From the NCBI RefSeq assembly GCF_029945685.1, contig NZ_JAQSDA010000025.1, positions 124,001 through 188,000 of the forward strand: a stretch of DNA of 64,000 nucleotides. The letters run 5' to 3'. The position numbers were made by a program, and so were the translations under genes. Within the stretch, counting starts at the first letter, position 1. Each line of letters opens with the position of its first letter. Origin of the DNA: Polaromonas sp. Its GTDB lineage: Bacteria > Pseudomonadota > Gammaproteobacteria > Burkholderiales > Burkholderiaceae_C. Positions 26,078-34,744 of this stretch are shown here, piece by piece. The notes below the pieces were generated by a model that did no database searches, was not told the origin of the DNA, and worked only from the letters and a program-made list of their open reading frames with translations.

Positions 26078-28072
26078 ATGTCCTGGTTCCTCAAGGCCCT
26101 CGCGGCCATGGCGGTGTGTGGTGTCGGGGGCGCAGCGCAGGCACAGGGTGAGGCCTTCACACCTGTGAGACACCTTGCCGCCTTTGCCGACGAGACTGCC
26201 TTGCAGGCCTGGTTTGAGCCCTTTGTGCAGGAGCGCCAGCGCCGCGAGGAAGAACGTCGCAGGCAGGAAGAAGAACGTCGGCGGCGTCAGGAAGAAGTCC
26301 GGAAAAAATGGGAGGCCGAGAACCCGGGCAAGACCTGGGACTCCCGCCCCAGCCCGCCGGCCCCGGTGGCCATGGCCATGGCCGCACCCCCCGCGCCTGC
26401 CGCGGCAGGCGCGGCGGAATCCATCACCAACAACCAGACGGCCGGCGTGGACGAGGGCGGCATTGTCAAGGTGCATGGCAAGCACCTGGTCATCCTGCGC
26501 CGGGGACGCTTGTTCACGGTCGATGTGGACCGTCACCAGCTGCTGCCGGTGTCGTCCATCAACGCCTACGCGCCGGACGTCAACCCGTCGGGCGCCTGGT
26601 ACGACGAGATGATGGTGGCCGGCAACACGGTGGCCGTGATCGGCTACAGCTATTCGCGTGGCGGCACAGAGCTTGGCCTGTTCAACATCGATGACGCGGG
26701 CCAGCTCAGCTACCGCGCCACATACCATGTGCGCTCCAGCGACTACTACTCCTCGCGCAACTACGCCAGCCGCCTCATTGGCAGCGAGCTCATCCTGTAC
26801 ACCCCCATCCCTCTGAACGTCTGGCATGCCGATCCGGCGGCACGCCTGCCCGCGCTGCGGCGCTGGCAGCCGGGCGCGACACCGGCGGACTTCAAACGCA
26901 TTGCCGACGCGACCCGCATTTACCGCACGGACGAGCCGCTGAACCCGCAGGAAGGCATCACCCTGCACACCATCGTGCGCTGCGACCTCGCCCAGCCTGA
27001 ACTCGATTGCCGGTCCAGCGCCGTGCTGGGGCCGGCCGGCCGGGTGTTTTATGTCTCGAGCAGGGCGGTGTACGTGTGGACCACGCGCAACCAGCGCGAC
27101 GCCGCCAGCGGGCGTGTCGCATCGATTTCGGCGGTGTTTCGTTTGCCGCTCGATGGCGCGGCGCCCAGCATGCTCAAGACGCAGGGCAGCCCGATTGACC
27201 AGATGTCATTTCTGGAAGGAGATGACGGTTACCTGAACGTGCTGCTGCGCGCCAACGGCAACGGGGACGGCATGTGGCGCGGCGAAGGCAGCGGCGGCAA
27301 CCTGTCCCTGCTGCGGGTGCCGGTGCGCGATTTTGGAGATGGCCAGGCACGCGCCGGCGAACAGGCCTACACACGTTTGCCGGCCGCCGGCGACGGCAGC
27401 CTGCAGAACCGTTTTGTCGGCCAGCGCCTGCTTTATGGTGCGGGCAGCGGCTGGCGCCGGCCCGCGCCGGGCACGGTGGGCCAGTTGCAGGTGGTGGATC
27501 TGGCCGACCGTGCCAGAACCGAAACCCTGGCGCTGCCGCACGGTGTGGACCGCATCGAGGCGCTGGGTGCCGACGCGATCGCGGTGGGCACGGACGGGCA
27601 GGACCTGTATTTTTCCAGCGTGCGGCTGGCCCCCCGGGCGCGACTGGCCGGGCGTTATGTGCAGGCGCAGGCCGCGCAGGGCGAGACGCGCAGCCATGGT
27701 TTTTTCTACAAACCCGATGACGCCACCTCCGGCGTGGTGGGCCTGCCGGTGCGCGGCGCGGGGCAGGGCGGTTATCGCCAGTTGTGGGACGAGCCCGCCG
27801 GCATGCTGTACCTGAGGAACAGCGGCCTGAAGCTGTCCGGCATCGGCAGTCTCGCGTCGCGGCCGGGTGTCGGCAGGGACGACGGCTGCCGCGCCTCCTG
27901 CACCGACTGGTATGGCAATGCCCGCCCGATCTTTCTGCGCCACCGGGTCTTTGCCTTGCTGGGTTATGAACTGGTGGAAGGCCGGGTCTTGACGGCGCCC
28001 GGCAGCTCCGGGCGACTGGTGGAGACGCGGCGCATCAGTTTTGCGCCGGGTTCGGCCGATTACCAGCGCTGA
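26078..28072 (+). CDS. Secreted beta-propeller domain protein (PF09826-like)
   Basis: Start at 26078 (MSWFLKALAAMAVCGVGGAAQAQ) with CAAGGAAA upstream; 664 residues. Sec signal cleaved near AQAQ-GEA. Residues 50-81 form an extremely charged Arg/Glu helix, then a Pro/Ala linker. At 118-137 comes NNQTAGVDEGGIVKVHGKHL, the entry motif of the Beta_propel family (N-Q-x-x-GVDE-x-x-IVK). The rest is repeated beta strands (LVILRRGRLFTVDV, GSELILYTPIPLNVW). The family is extracytoplasmic and of unknown function. The charged helix may be a binding arm. Divergent from ffs, 37 bp before dnaX. Confidence 0.82.
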   Translation: MSWFLKALAAMAVCGVGGAAQAQGEAFTPVRHLAAFADETALQAWFEPFVQERQRREEERRRQEEERRRRQEEVRKKWEAENPGKTWDSRPSPPAPVAMAMAAPPAPAAAGAAESITNNQTAGVDEGGIVKVHGKHLVILRRGRLFTVDVDRHQLLPVSSINAYAPDVNPSGAWYDEMMVAGNTVAVIGYSYSRGGTELGLFNIDDAGQLSYRATYHVRSSDYYSSRNYASRLIGSELILYTPIPLNVWHADPAARLPALRRWQPGATPADFKRIADATRIYRTDEPLNPQEGITLHTIVRCDLAQPELDCRSSAVLGPAGRVFYVSSRAVYVWTTRNQRDAASGRVASISAVFRLPLDGAAPSMLKTQGSPIDQMSFLEGDDGYLNVLLRANGNGDGMWRGEGSGGNLSLLRVPVRDFGDGQARAGEQAYTRLPAAGDGSLQNRFVGQRLLYGAGSGWRRPAPGTVGQLQVVDLADRARTETLALPHGVDRIEALGADAIAVGTDGQDLYFSSVRLAPRARLAGRYVQAQAAQGETRSHGFFYKPDDATSGVVGLPVRGAGQGGYRQLWDEPAGMLYLRNSGLKLSGIGSLASRPGVGRDDGCRASCTDWYGNARPIFLRHRVFALLGYELVEGRVLTAPGSSGRLVETRRISFAPGSADYQR

Positions 28073-28109
28073 GGGGCTCTGCTGTCACGCGCAACCGTAG
28101 AATCGGGGA

Positions 28110-30008
28110 ATGTCCTACCTCGTCCTTGCCCGCAAATACCGCCCCCGGAATTTTTCTGAAATGGTCGGGCAGTCGCATGTGGTGCAGGCGCTCAGCAACG
28201 CCCTGGGCACGCAGCGGCTGCACCATGCCTACCTGTTCACCGGCACGCGTGGCGTGGGCAAGACCACCATCTCGCGCATCCTGGCCAAATCGCTCAATTG
28301 CCTGGGTGCGGACGGGCAGGGCGGCATCACCGCCACGCCCTGTGGCGTGTGCCAGGCCTGCACCGACATCGACAGTGGCCGTTTTGTCGACTACACCGAG
28401 CTCGACGCCGCTTCCAACCGCGGGGTCGACGAGATCGCCCAGCTGCTCGAACAGGCGGTCTACAAACCGGTGGTGGGGCGCTTCAAGGTCTTCATGATCG
28501 ACGAGGTGCACATGCTGACGAACACGGCGTTCAACGCCATGCTCAAGACGCTGGAGGAGCCGCCGGAATACCTCAAGTTCGTGCTGGCCACGACGGACCC
28601 GCAGAAAGTGCCGGCCACGGTGCTGTCGCGCTGCCTGCAGTTCAACCTGCGGCCGATGGCGCCCGAAACCATTCTGGAGCACCTGGTGCAGGTGCTGCGG
28701 GCTGAAAACATCGAAGCCGAGCCGCAGGCCCTGCGCCTGCTGGCGCGCGCCGCACGCGGCTCCATGCGTGACGCGCTGTCGCTGACCGACCAGGCGATTG
28801 CCTTCGGCTCGGGCCAGCTGCAGGAAGCCAGCGTGCGCCAGATGCTGGGCAGTGTGGACCGCAGTTATGTGTTCCAGCTGCTCGATGCGCTGGCGCGCGG
28901 CGATGGCAAAAGTGTGGTGGAGACCTCCGAGGTGCTGCGCCTGAACGGTTTGAGCGCCGCGTCCACGCTCGAGGAAATGGCCACCGTGCTGCAGCGCATG
29001 GCGGTACTGCAGGCGGTGCCTGGCATCGGGGCCGGCGACGACGACGCCGACCCGGAAATCGCAGCCACCGCGCGGCTGGCGCAAACCCTGCCGGCCGACG
29101 AGACGCAGCTGCTGTACAGCCTGTGCCTGCACGGCCGGGCCGAGCTGGGGCTGGCGCCCGACGACTATGCGGCGCTGACCATGGTGCTGCTGCGCCTGTT
29201 GGCCTTCAAGCCCGCAGGCGCGACGACGGCGGCTGCCGCACAGGGGGACGCCGTCGAGCCCCCAAAAAAGCCGCAGCCTGAGCGTGTGCCGGCCACCCCC
29301 GTGGCCGTCCGTCCCGTCGCGGCGACTGTCGCGGCGCCTTTGCGCCCCCCGCTGGCGGCACCGCCGGCTCCCCAGAACATTGAAGAAAATTCGCCTTCCG
29401 CCCTTGTGCAGCGTGCGCCACCAGCTCCTGATTTTGTAGCGTCGCGGGATCCCTTGCCGTGGGAAGACGCCTTGCCCATGCCGGCTGCGGCATTGCCGGC
29501 GGTGCCGGTACCGGCCCCGGCGCCCGCGCCGGTGGCGGCGCCTGCCACTGCCGCGCCTGCCGCGCCTGCCGCGCCCGTGGTCATGAACAGCCCTCTCGGC
29601 GACGTCTGGACGGCACTGGTCAACCGCATGGTGGCCGCCGAGATGATTGCGGCGCTGGCGCGTGAGCTGGCCCTGCAGTCCGAACTGCGCTCGCAGGCCG
29701 ACGGTGTCTGGACCCTGCGCGTGGAACGCGAGTCGCTGAACCAGGCCGCTGCGCGCGAGAAGCTGCAGGCCGCGCTGCAGACCGCCCTGCAGGACAGCGG
29801 GCAGGCGCCCAGGCTCTCGGTCGAACTCGGCCCGGTCGGCGACTCGCCGGCGCGGCGCAATTCCGCCGCCGCGCTGGAGCGACAGCGTCAGGCCGAGGAA
29901 ACCATACAGAACGACCCGTTTGTGCAGGACATGATGCGCGACTGGGGCGCCAGAATTGTGCCGGGAAGCATCAAACCGCTCGCCCCGGTGGCGGGCAAGC
30001 CGATATGA
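28110..30008 (+). CDS. dnaX: DNA polymerase III subunit tau (and, by frameshift, gamma)
   Basis: 632 residues. Clamp-loader AAA+ ATPase: Walker A FTGTRGVGKTTISRIL, zinc-binding cysteines in LNCLGADGQGG...CGVCQACTDI, Walker B VFMIDEVHMLT, sensor 1 FVLATTDPQKVP and the SRC arginine finger LSRCLQFNL. Domain III ends near residue 375. A Pro/Ala linker (390-490) and the tau C-terminal domain (about 500-620) follow. An A AAA AAG heptamer in the right frame at 29264-29270 gives a -1 product of 390 residues. An R2 repeat is read through at 29401-29442. First gene of dnaX-ybaB-recR. Confidence 0.97.
   Translation: MSYLVLARKYRPRNFSEMVGQSHVVQALSNALGTQRLHHAYLFTGTRGVGKTTISRILAKSLNCLGADGQGGITATPCGVCQACTDIDSGRFVDYTELDAASNRGVDEIAQLLEQAVYKPVVGRFKVFMIDEVHMLTNTAFNAMLKTLEEPPEYLKFVLATTDPQKVPATVLSRCLQFNLRPMAPETILEHLVQVLRAENIEAEPQALRLLARAARGSMRDALSLTDQAIAFGSGQLQEASVRQMLGSVDRSYVFQLLDALARGDGKSVVETSEVLRLNGLSAASTLEEMATVLQRMAVLQAVPGIGAGDDDADPEIAATARLAQTLPADETQLLYSLCLHGRAELGLAPDDYAALTMVLLRLLAFKPAGATTAAAAQGDAVEPPKKPQPERVPATPVAVRPVAATVAAPLRPPLAAPPAPQNIEENSPSALVQRAPPAPDFVASRDPLPWEDALPMPAAALPAVPVPAPAPAPVAAPATAAPAAPAAPVVMNSPLGDVWTALVNRMVAAEMIAALARELALQSELRSQADGVWTLRVERESLNQAAAREKLQAALQTALQDSGQAPRLSVELGPVGDSPARRNSAAALERQRQAEETIQNDPFVQDMMRDWGARIVPGSIKPLAPVAGKPI
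29264..29281 (+). promoter_or_regulatory. Candidate programmed -1 frameshift site in dnaX
   Basis: The zero frame reads CCA AAA AAG CCG, so the heptamer A-AAA-AAG is in the same phase as the E. coli dnaX slip site. After a -1 slip the codons are GCC GCA GCC TGA, ending at 29279-29281 and giving gamma of 390 residues. A stem CGGCCAC-CCCC-GTGGCCG (29290-29307) starts 19 nt downstream, further than in E. coli. AGGGGG lies 16 nt upstream. Confidence 0.7.
29401..29442 (-). repeat. Dispersed repeat, family R2, copy 6 (inside dnaX linker)
   Basis: Minus strand: GCTACAAAATCAGGAGCTGG, TGGCGCACGC, then CAAGGGCGG. It is translated in antisense as part of the Pro/Ala-rich tau linker (about residues 431-444), where added sequence should be tolerated. 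Confidence 0.55.
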
Positions 30009-30049
30009 TCAAGCGCAGATCGAACTCTCTGTTTTAAAGGAAAAAATCC

Positions 30050-30382
30050 ATGTTCAACAAAGGACAACTCGCCGGCCTGATGAAGCAGGCGCAGGCCATG
30101 CAGGACAACCTGAAAAAGGCCCAGGACGAACTGGCGTTCATTGAAGTCACGGCGGAGTCGGGCAACGGCATGGTCAAGGTCACCATGACTTGCAAACACG
30201 ATGTCAAACGTGTCGAGATCGACCCCAGCCTGCTGACCGACGACAAGGACATGCTCGAAGACCTGGTGGCCGCTGCCTTCAACGCTGCCGTGCGCAAGGC
30301 CGAAGACCTGAGCCAGGAAAAAATGGGCAAGCTGACCGCAGGCATGCCAGGGTTGCCCGGCGGCATGAAACTGCCCTTCTAG
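30050..30382 (+). CDS. ybaB: YbaB/EbfC nucleoid-associated protein
   Basis: 110 residues, the family length. [29 protein letters not shown] begins with the amphipathic helix of the family; [27 protein letters not shown] is the central beta hairpin, and the C-terminus [18 protein letters not shown] is typical. A small dimer that binds DNA. Its place between dnaX and recR is conserved in most bacteria. TTAAAGGAAAAAA lies upstream of the start. Confidence 0.96.
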   Translation: MFNKGQLAGLMKQAQAMQDNLKKAQDELAFIEVTAESGNGMVKVTMTCKHDVKRVEIDPSLLTDDKDMLEDLVAAAFNAAVRKAEDLSQEKMGKLTAGMPGLPGGMKLPF

Positions 30383-30384
30383 TG

Positions 30385-30477
30385 AGCCCCCACGGTCGCT
30401 CACGGCGTGTAGCTCCCTGCCCCCTGAGGGGGCCGCTGCGCCTGCGGTCTGGCAAAGCCAGTCCCGCGGCCCCTGCT
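30385..30477 (+). repeat. Dispersed repeat, family R1, copy b (between ybaB and recR)
   Basis: GCCCCCACGGTCGCTCACGG at its start, the CCCCTGAGGGGG mini-hairpin and GCGCCTGCGGTCTGGC, ending CCCGCGGCCCCTGCT. It separates ybaB and recR, which normally abut, by 132 bp. Confidence 0.85.
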
Positions 30478-30514
30478 TGCGAATGCGGATACGACCCTCA
30501 GTCGCTGGTGTCAC

Positions 30515-31141
30515 ATGGCTGATTCCAACGCCCTTGAGGGCCTGACCCAGGCGCTGCGGCGCCTGCCTGGCGTGGGTGCCAAGTCGGCGGCGCGCATGGC
30601 GTTTCATCTGCTGCAGCATGACAAGCCCGGCGCCCTGCAGATCGCAAGGGCGCTCGACCATGCGGTGCACAGCGTCAAACACTGTGCGCTGTGCAACACG
30701 CTGACCGAGCTCGATATCTGCAGCACCTGCGCCAACCCGGCGCGTGATCGCAGCAAACTGTGTGTGGTCGAAACCCCGGCCGACCAAGCGGCGCTGGAGC
30801 GCACGCTGGCCTACCGCGGCCTGTATTTCGTGCTGATGGGCAAGCTCAGCCCGCTTGATGGCATCGGCCCGCATGACATCGGCCTGCAAAAACTGTTCGA
30901 CCGCGTGTTGCCCAGGGACACACGGGGTGAAACGCCCGTCGCCGGGGAGCGCGAGGTACAGGAAGTCATCCTGGCCACCAACTTCACCGCCGAAGGCGAG
31001 GCCACCGCGCATGTGATCGCGCAGGCGCTCAAAAGCCGCGGCGTGCAGGTCACGCGGCTGGCGCGGGGCGTGCCGGTCGGCAGCGAGCTCGAGTACGTGG
31101 ACCTGGGCACCATTGCGCACGCGCTGGTGGACCGACGCTAG
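30515..31141 (+). CDS. recR: Recombination mediator RecR
   Basis: 208 residues. Helix-hairpin-helix [20 protein letters not shown], a C4 zinc finger ([16 protein letters not shown]) and a TOPRIM domain with [14 protein letters not shown] and [15 protein letters not shown]. RecR works with RecO/RecF to load RecA at gaps and ends. Third gene of the dnaX-ybaB-recR cluster. Confidence 0.96.
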   Translation: MADSNALEGLTQALRRLPGVGAKSAARMAFHLLQHDKPGALQIARALDHAVHSVKHCALCNTLTELDICSTCANPARDRSKLCVVETPADQAALERTLAYRGLYFVLMGKLSPLDGIGPHDIGLQKLFDRVLPRDTRGETPVAGEREVQEVILATNFTAEGEATAHVIAQALKSRGVQVTRLARGVPVGSELEYVDLGTIAHALVDRR

Positions 31142-31213
31142 TTTTTCTGCCAGTTTGCATTCGCGCTTCAATCCTCAACCTCCTCACGACGCCACGCCAG
31201 AAAGGCTTTCTCC

Positions 31214-31627
31214 ATGACATACGCACGTTTCACGGTGGCCTACTGGTGCCTGCTGGCTTTTGCGCTGCTGCCAATTGCCTGCGCCGGGCTGGCGAAGTGG
31301 GGCAAGATGGGTACCTCGCCGAACAAGGGCGGTTTCGACAACAACAACCCGCGCGCCTGGCTGGCGCGGCAAACCGACTGGCGCGCGCGCGCCAATGCTG
31401 CGCAGGCCAATACCTTCGAAGCCCTGCCATTCTTCTTTGCCGCCGTGATCATTGCGCACCAGCTGCAGGCCTCGCAGGTGCGGCTTGATGTGTTTGCGTT
31501 CGTGTTTGTGGTGCTGCGCATCGCCTACGTCATGATGTACGTCGCAGACATGGCCAAGAGCCGCAGCGTGATCTGGTTCCTCGCGCTGCTGGTCAATATC
31601 GGCATTCTCTTTCTGGGCTACCGGTAA
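31214..31627 (+). CDS. MAPEG-family membrane protein
   Basis: 137 residues with four hydrophobic segments. NNNPRAWLARQTDWRARANAAQANTFEALPFFFAAV contains the E-x-x-P-x-F and R-x-x-x-A-x-x-N-x-x-E signature of the MAPEG family (microsomal glutathione transferase-related). The start follows AGAAAGGC. Substrate unknown. A clear intrinsic terminator follows. Confidence 0.85.
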   Translation: MTYARFTVAYWCLLAFALLPIACAGLAKWGKMGTSPNKGGFDNNNPRAWLARQTDWRARANAAQANTFEALPFFFAAVIIAHQLQASQVRLDVFAFVFVVLRIAYVMMYVADMAKSRSVIWFLALLVNIGILFLGYR

Positions 31628-31655
31628 CGTCTGGTAACCACAAACCGTACCGTAC

Positions 31656-31690
31656 AAACCCGCACGGGATGATACCGATGCGGGTTTTTT
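31656..31690 (+). terminator. Intrinsic terminator after the MAPEG gene
   Basis: AAACCCGCA (31656-31664), a 14-nt loop with an inner CGG/CCG pair, then TGCGGGTTT and a run of T to 31690, 29 bp past the stop. Confidence 0.85.
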
Positions 31691-31751
31691 GGGCGCTGGC
31701 TATGCTCTTTCCGAAGTCATAAAAATATCAGAGAGAGAGAGAACCCGCCCC

Positions 31752-32798
31752 ATGAAGCACCCCACCGTCAACCGCAGAACTTTCGCCAGTGCGGCCGCAC
31801 TCGGTGCCGTCTCCCTGGCCTTTCCGGCACTGCGTGCGCAAGGCAAGCTGGAGAAAACAAAACTTGCACTGGCTGTTGGCGGCAAGGCCGCGTTTTATTA
31901 CCTGCCGCTGACCATCACCGAGCAGCTCGGCTACTTCAGGGCCGAGGGCCTGGATGTGGAGATCAGCGACTTTGCCGGCGGTGCGCGGGCCCTGCAGGCG
32001 GTGGTGGGCGGCTCGGCCGATGTGGTGTCGGGTGCCTACGAACACACCATCAACCTGCAATCGAAGAACCAGATGTTCCAGGCCTTTGTGCTGCAGGGCC
32101 GGGCGCCGCAGATTGCCTTCGGTGTGTCCACCAAAAACATGCCCAACTACAAAACAGTGGCAGACCTGCGTGGCAAGAAAATCGGTGTGTCCGCACCGGG
32201 TTCGTCCACCAACATGATGGCCAACCTGGTGCTCTCGCGCGCCGGGATCAAGCCGGCGGACGTGAGCTTCATCGGCGTTGGTACCGCAGCCGGTGCCCTG
32301 GCGGCGCTGCGTTCGGGCCAGATCGACGCCATGAGCAACACCGACCCGGTGATGACCATGCTGGAGCAAAAAGGCGAGGTCAAGATCATCTCGGACACGC
32401 GTACGCTCAAGGGCACGGTCGATGTGTTCGGCGGTCCCATGCCGGCGGCCTGCCTGTACGCGCCCATGGACTTCGTCCAGAAAAACCCCAACACCTGCCA
32501 GGCGCTGGCCAACGCCATCGTGCATGGCCTGAAGTGGTTGCAAACGGCCGGCCCCGGCGACATCATCAAGACCGTGCCCGACAACTACCTGCTCGGCGAC
32601 CGCGGCCTGTATCTGGCTTCCTTCAACAAGGTGCGTGATGCGATCTCCCTGGACGGCATCATTTCCGATGAGGCTGCGAAAACGGCCCTCAAGGCCCTCG
32701 CCAGTTTTGACCCCAGCATCAAGGCCGACAAGATCGACCTGAGTAAAACCTATACGAATGAATTCGCCAGGCGCGCCAAGGACAAGTTCAAGGCATGA
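31752..32798 (+). CDS. ABC transporter substrate-binding protein (NMT1/SsuA family)
   Basis: Start at 31752 (MKHPTVNRRTFASAAALGAVSLAF) after a GAGAGAGAGA stretch; 348 residues. The twin-arginine motif NRRTF and a hydrophobic core suggest Tat export, with cleavage near LRAQG. The mature part has the NMT1-like fold: AFYYLPLTITEQLGYFRAEGLDVEI, the sulfonate/nitrate/pyrimidine-precursor binding type, and LRGKKIGVSAPGSSTNMMAN. The ligand could be a sulfonate, nitrate, taurine or thiamine precursor; sequence alone does not decide. The ATPase and permease genes follow, each separated from the previous gene by an R1 repeat. Confidence 0.87.
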   Translation: MKHPTVNRRTFASAAALGAVSLAFPALRAQGKLEKTKLALAVGGKAAFYYLPLTITEQLGYFRAEGLDVEISDFAGGARALQAVVGGSADVVSGAYEHTINLQSKNQMFQAFVLQGRAPQIAFGVSTKNMPNYKTVADLRGKKIGVSAPGSSTNMMANLVLSRAGIKPADVSFIGVGTAAGALAALRSGQIDAMSNTDPVMTMLEQKGEVKIISDTRTLKGTVDVFGGPMPAACLYAPMDFVQKNPNTCQALANAIVHGLKWLQTAGPGDIIKTVPDNYLLGDRGLYLASFNKVRDAISLDGIISDEAAKTALKALASFDPSIKADKIDLSKTYTNEFARRAKDKFKA

Positions 32799-32804
32799 AG
32801 ACAA

Positions 32805-32896
32805 GCCCCCACGCTTTTCACTTCGTGTAATCCGCTGCCCCCCGAGGGGGCGCTGTGCCTGCGACCCGGCCAAGCCGGTTCCGCGGCCCCGGCTGG
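32805..32896 (+). repeat. Dispersed repeat, family R1, copy c
   Basis: GCCCCCACGCTTTTCACTTC at its start, CCCCCCGAGGGGG, then CCGCGGCCCCGGCTGG at its end. It lies between the binding-protein and ATPase genes of the importer. Confidence 0.88.
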
Positions 32897-32920
32897 TAAA
32901 AATTCACCCGACAATGCCTC

Positions 32921-33757
32921 ATGTCTGTGTCCCTCGATCCTGCCTCTGACTACGCGCTTGAACTGCTGGACGTCACCTGCACCTTCCGCTCGCGCGACGA
33001 TGCGGGCCAGGCCTATACCGCCGTCGGAGCAACCACGCTGCGCATACGTGCCGGCGAGTTTGTGTCCGTGGTCGGCCCGACCGGCTGCGGCAAGTCCACG
33101 CTGCTCAACATCGGTGCCGGTTTGTTGCCGCCGACCTCCGGCACCGTCAAGGTGTTCGGCCAGCCGCTGAGCGGCATCAACACGCGGGCCGGCTACATGT
33201 TCCAGACCGAGGCGCTGATGCCCTGGCGCAGCGCCATCGACAACGTCATGGTCGGTCTGCAGTACCGAGGTGTGCCGGATGCCGAAGCGCGCGCGCAGGC
33301 GCAGGCCTGGCTGGAGCGCGTGGGGCTGAGCGGGTTCGGTGACCGCTACCCGCACCAGTTGTCGGGCGGCATGCGCAAGCGCACGGCGCTGGCCCAGGTG
33401 CTGGCGCTGGACCCCGACATCATCCTGATGGACGAGCCGTTTTCGGCGCTCGACATCCAGACTCGCCAGCTGATGGAAAACGAGGTGCTGGATCTGTGGG
33501 CGGCGAAGAAGAAGGCGGTGCTTTTCATCACCCACGACCTGGACGAAGCGATTGCCATGAGCGACCGCGTGGTGGTGCTGTCGGCTGGACCGGCCACGGT
33601 CCCCATGGGCGAGTTCGTCATCGACCTGCCGCGCCCGCGCAATGTGGCCGAGGTCCGCACCCAGCCACGTTTCATCGAGCTGCACACGCAGATATGGGAT
33701 GTGTTGCGCGACGAGGTGCTCAAGGGCTACGCGCAGCAACTTCAAAAGGCGGCATGA
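32921..33757 (+). CDS. ABC transporter ATP-binding protein (SsuB/TauB type)
   Basis: 278 residues. Walker A VVGPTGCGKST, ABC signature LSGGMRKRTALAQVLA, Walker B IILMDEPFSALD and the switch histidine in FITHDLDEA are intact. The Q-loop MFQTEALMPWRSAIDNV is of the nitrate/sulfonate-importer kind. It energises the permease encoded next. It is separated from both neighbours by R1 repeats, but the three genes are on one strand and clearly a system. Confidence 0.92.
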   Translation: MSVSLDPASDYALELLDVTCTFRSRDDAGQAYTAVGATTLRIRAGEFVSVVGPTGCGKSTLLNIGAGLLPPTSGTVKVFGQPLSGINTRAGYMFQTEALMPWRSAIDNVMVGLQYRGVPDAEARAQAQAWLERVGLSGFGDRYPHQLSGGMRKRTALAQVLALDPDIILMDEPFSALDIQTRQLMENEVLDLWAAKKKAVLFITHDLDEAIAMSDRVVVLSAGPATVPMGEFVIDLPRPRNVAEVRTQPRFIELHTQIWDVLRDEVLKGYAQQLQKAA

Positions 33758-33762
33758 TATGT

Positions 33763-33855
33763 GCCCCCACGTTCGCTCACTGCGTGTAGCTCTCTGCCCC
33801 CCAAAGGGGCGCTGCGCCTGCGGCCCGGCAGAGCCGGTTCCGCGGCCCTGGCTGG
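33763..33855 (+). repeat. Dispersed repeat, family R1, copy d
   Basis: GCCCCCACGTTCGCTCACTG at its start, CCCCCCAAAGGGGC, GCGCCTGCGGCCCGGC, ending TTCCGCGGCCCTGGCTGG. It lies between the ATPase and permease genes. Confidence 0.88.
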
Positions 33856-33904
33856 ACGGTGGGAGGCTTTGGGACGGCAAGTCTGCCTGTACGGTGGCGT
33901 GACC

Positions 33905-34744
33905 ATGTGGCAAAACATCAAACCTTCGGATAAAAATCTGCGCTACTGGCAGGTCGGCTTGCTGGTGGTTTTCCTGGGCCTGTGGCAACTCGCCTCGCGC
34001 GACCAGCAGCTGGCGTTTTTCCTCGGCGAGCCGGTCAAGGTGGCCGGGCGCGTCTGGTCCTGGTTCATGCCCCTTGGTATCGGCCCCAGCCTGCTGTTTC
34101 CCGACGGCTTGCCGGGCAACGCCGACATCTACCTGCACCTGGGCACCACACTGCTGGAGACGGTGCTGGCGTTTGGCATCGGCACCGTACTGGGCCTGGC
34201 CTTCGGCCTGTGGCTGGCGCTGGCGCCCCTGGCCGGCGCCATCATGGACCCCTACATCAAGGCGGCCAACTCGATGCCGCGCGTGATCCTTGCACCGATT
34301 TTTGCGATGTGGTTCGGCCTGGGCATCTGGAGCAAGGTGGCGCTGGCCGTCACGCTGGTGTTCTTCATCGTGTTTTTCAATGTCTACCAGGGTGTCAAGG
34401 AGGTCAGCCCGGTGGTGCTGGCCAATGCAAGGATGCTGGGCGCCAGCCAGCGGCAACTCCTTCGCACCGTGTACCTTCCCAGCGCCACCAGCTGGGTGTT
34501 TTCCAGCCTGCACACGTCCGTCGGTCTGGCCTTCGTGGGGGCCGTGGTGGGCGAGTACCTGGGGTCGGCGCGCGGCGTGGGTTACCTGATCCTGCAGGCC
34601 GAAGGTACTTTTGACGTCAACACCGTGTTTGCCGGGATCGTGGTGCTGACGGCGTTTGCGCTGGTGCTCGACGGCATCGTTGGCCGCATTGAGCGCAGGC
34701 TCATGAAGTGGCAACCCCGCACGGGAGAGACGGAGAAACTCTGA
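33905..34744 (+). CDS. ABC transporter permease (SsuC/TauC type)
   Basis: Start at 33905 (MWQNIKPSDKNLRYWQVGLL); the frame runs upstream through the R1 repeat, which is not coding. 279 residues with six membrane helices and the importer EAA loop VLANARMLGASQRQLLRTVYLPSATSWVFSSL. It forms the membrane channel for the NMT1-type binding protein. It overlaps the glutathione transferase gene by 1 bp, so that gene is probably co-transcribed. Confidence 0.9.
   Translation: MWQNIKPSDKNLRYWQVGLLVVFLGLWQLASRDQQLAFFLGEPVKVAGRVWSWFMPLGIGPSLLFPDGLPGNADIYLHLGTTLLETVLAFGIGTVLGLAFGLWLALAPLAGAIMDPYIKAANSMPRVILAPIFAMWFGLGIWSKVALAVTLVFFIVFFNVYQGVKEVSPVVLANARMLGASQRQLLRTVYLPSATSWVFSSLHTSVGLAFVGAVVGEYLGSARGVGYLILQAEGTFDVNTVFAGIVVLTAFALVLDGIVGRIERRLMKWQPRTGETEKL

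Noticed and set aside
31729-31741. GAGAGAGAGA run before the NMT1-type binding protein as a phase-variable repeat
   Set aside because: It is short and lies in the ribosome-site region outside the coding frame; it more likely just acts as a purine-rich translation signal.
33761-33904. Longer ABC permease start
   Set aside because: The upstream part is R1 repeat sequence and has no membrane-protein features.
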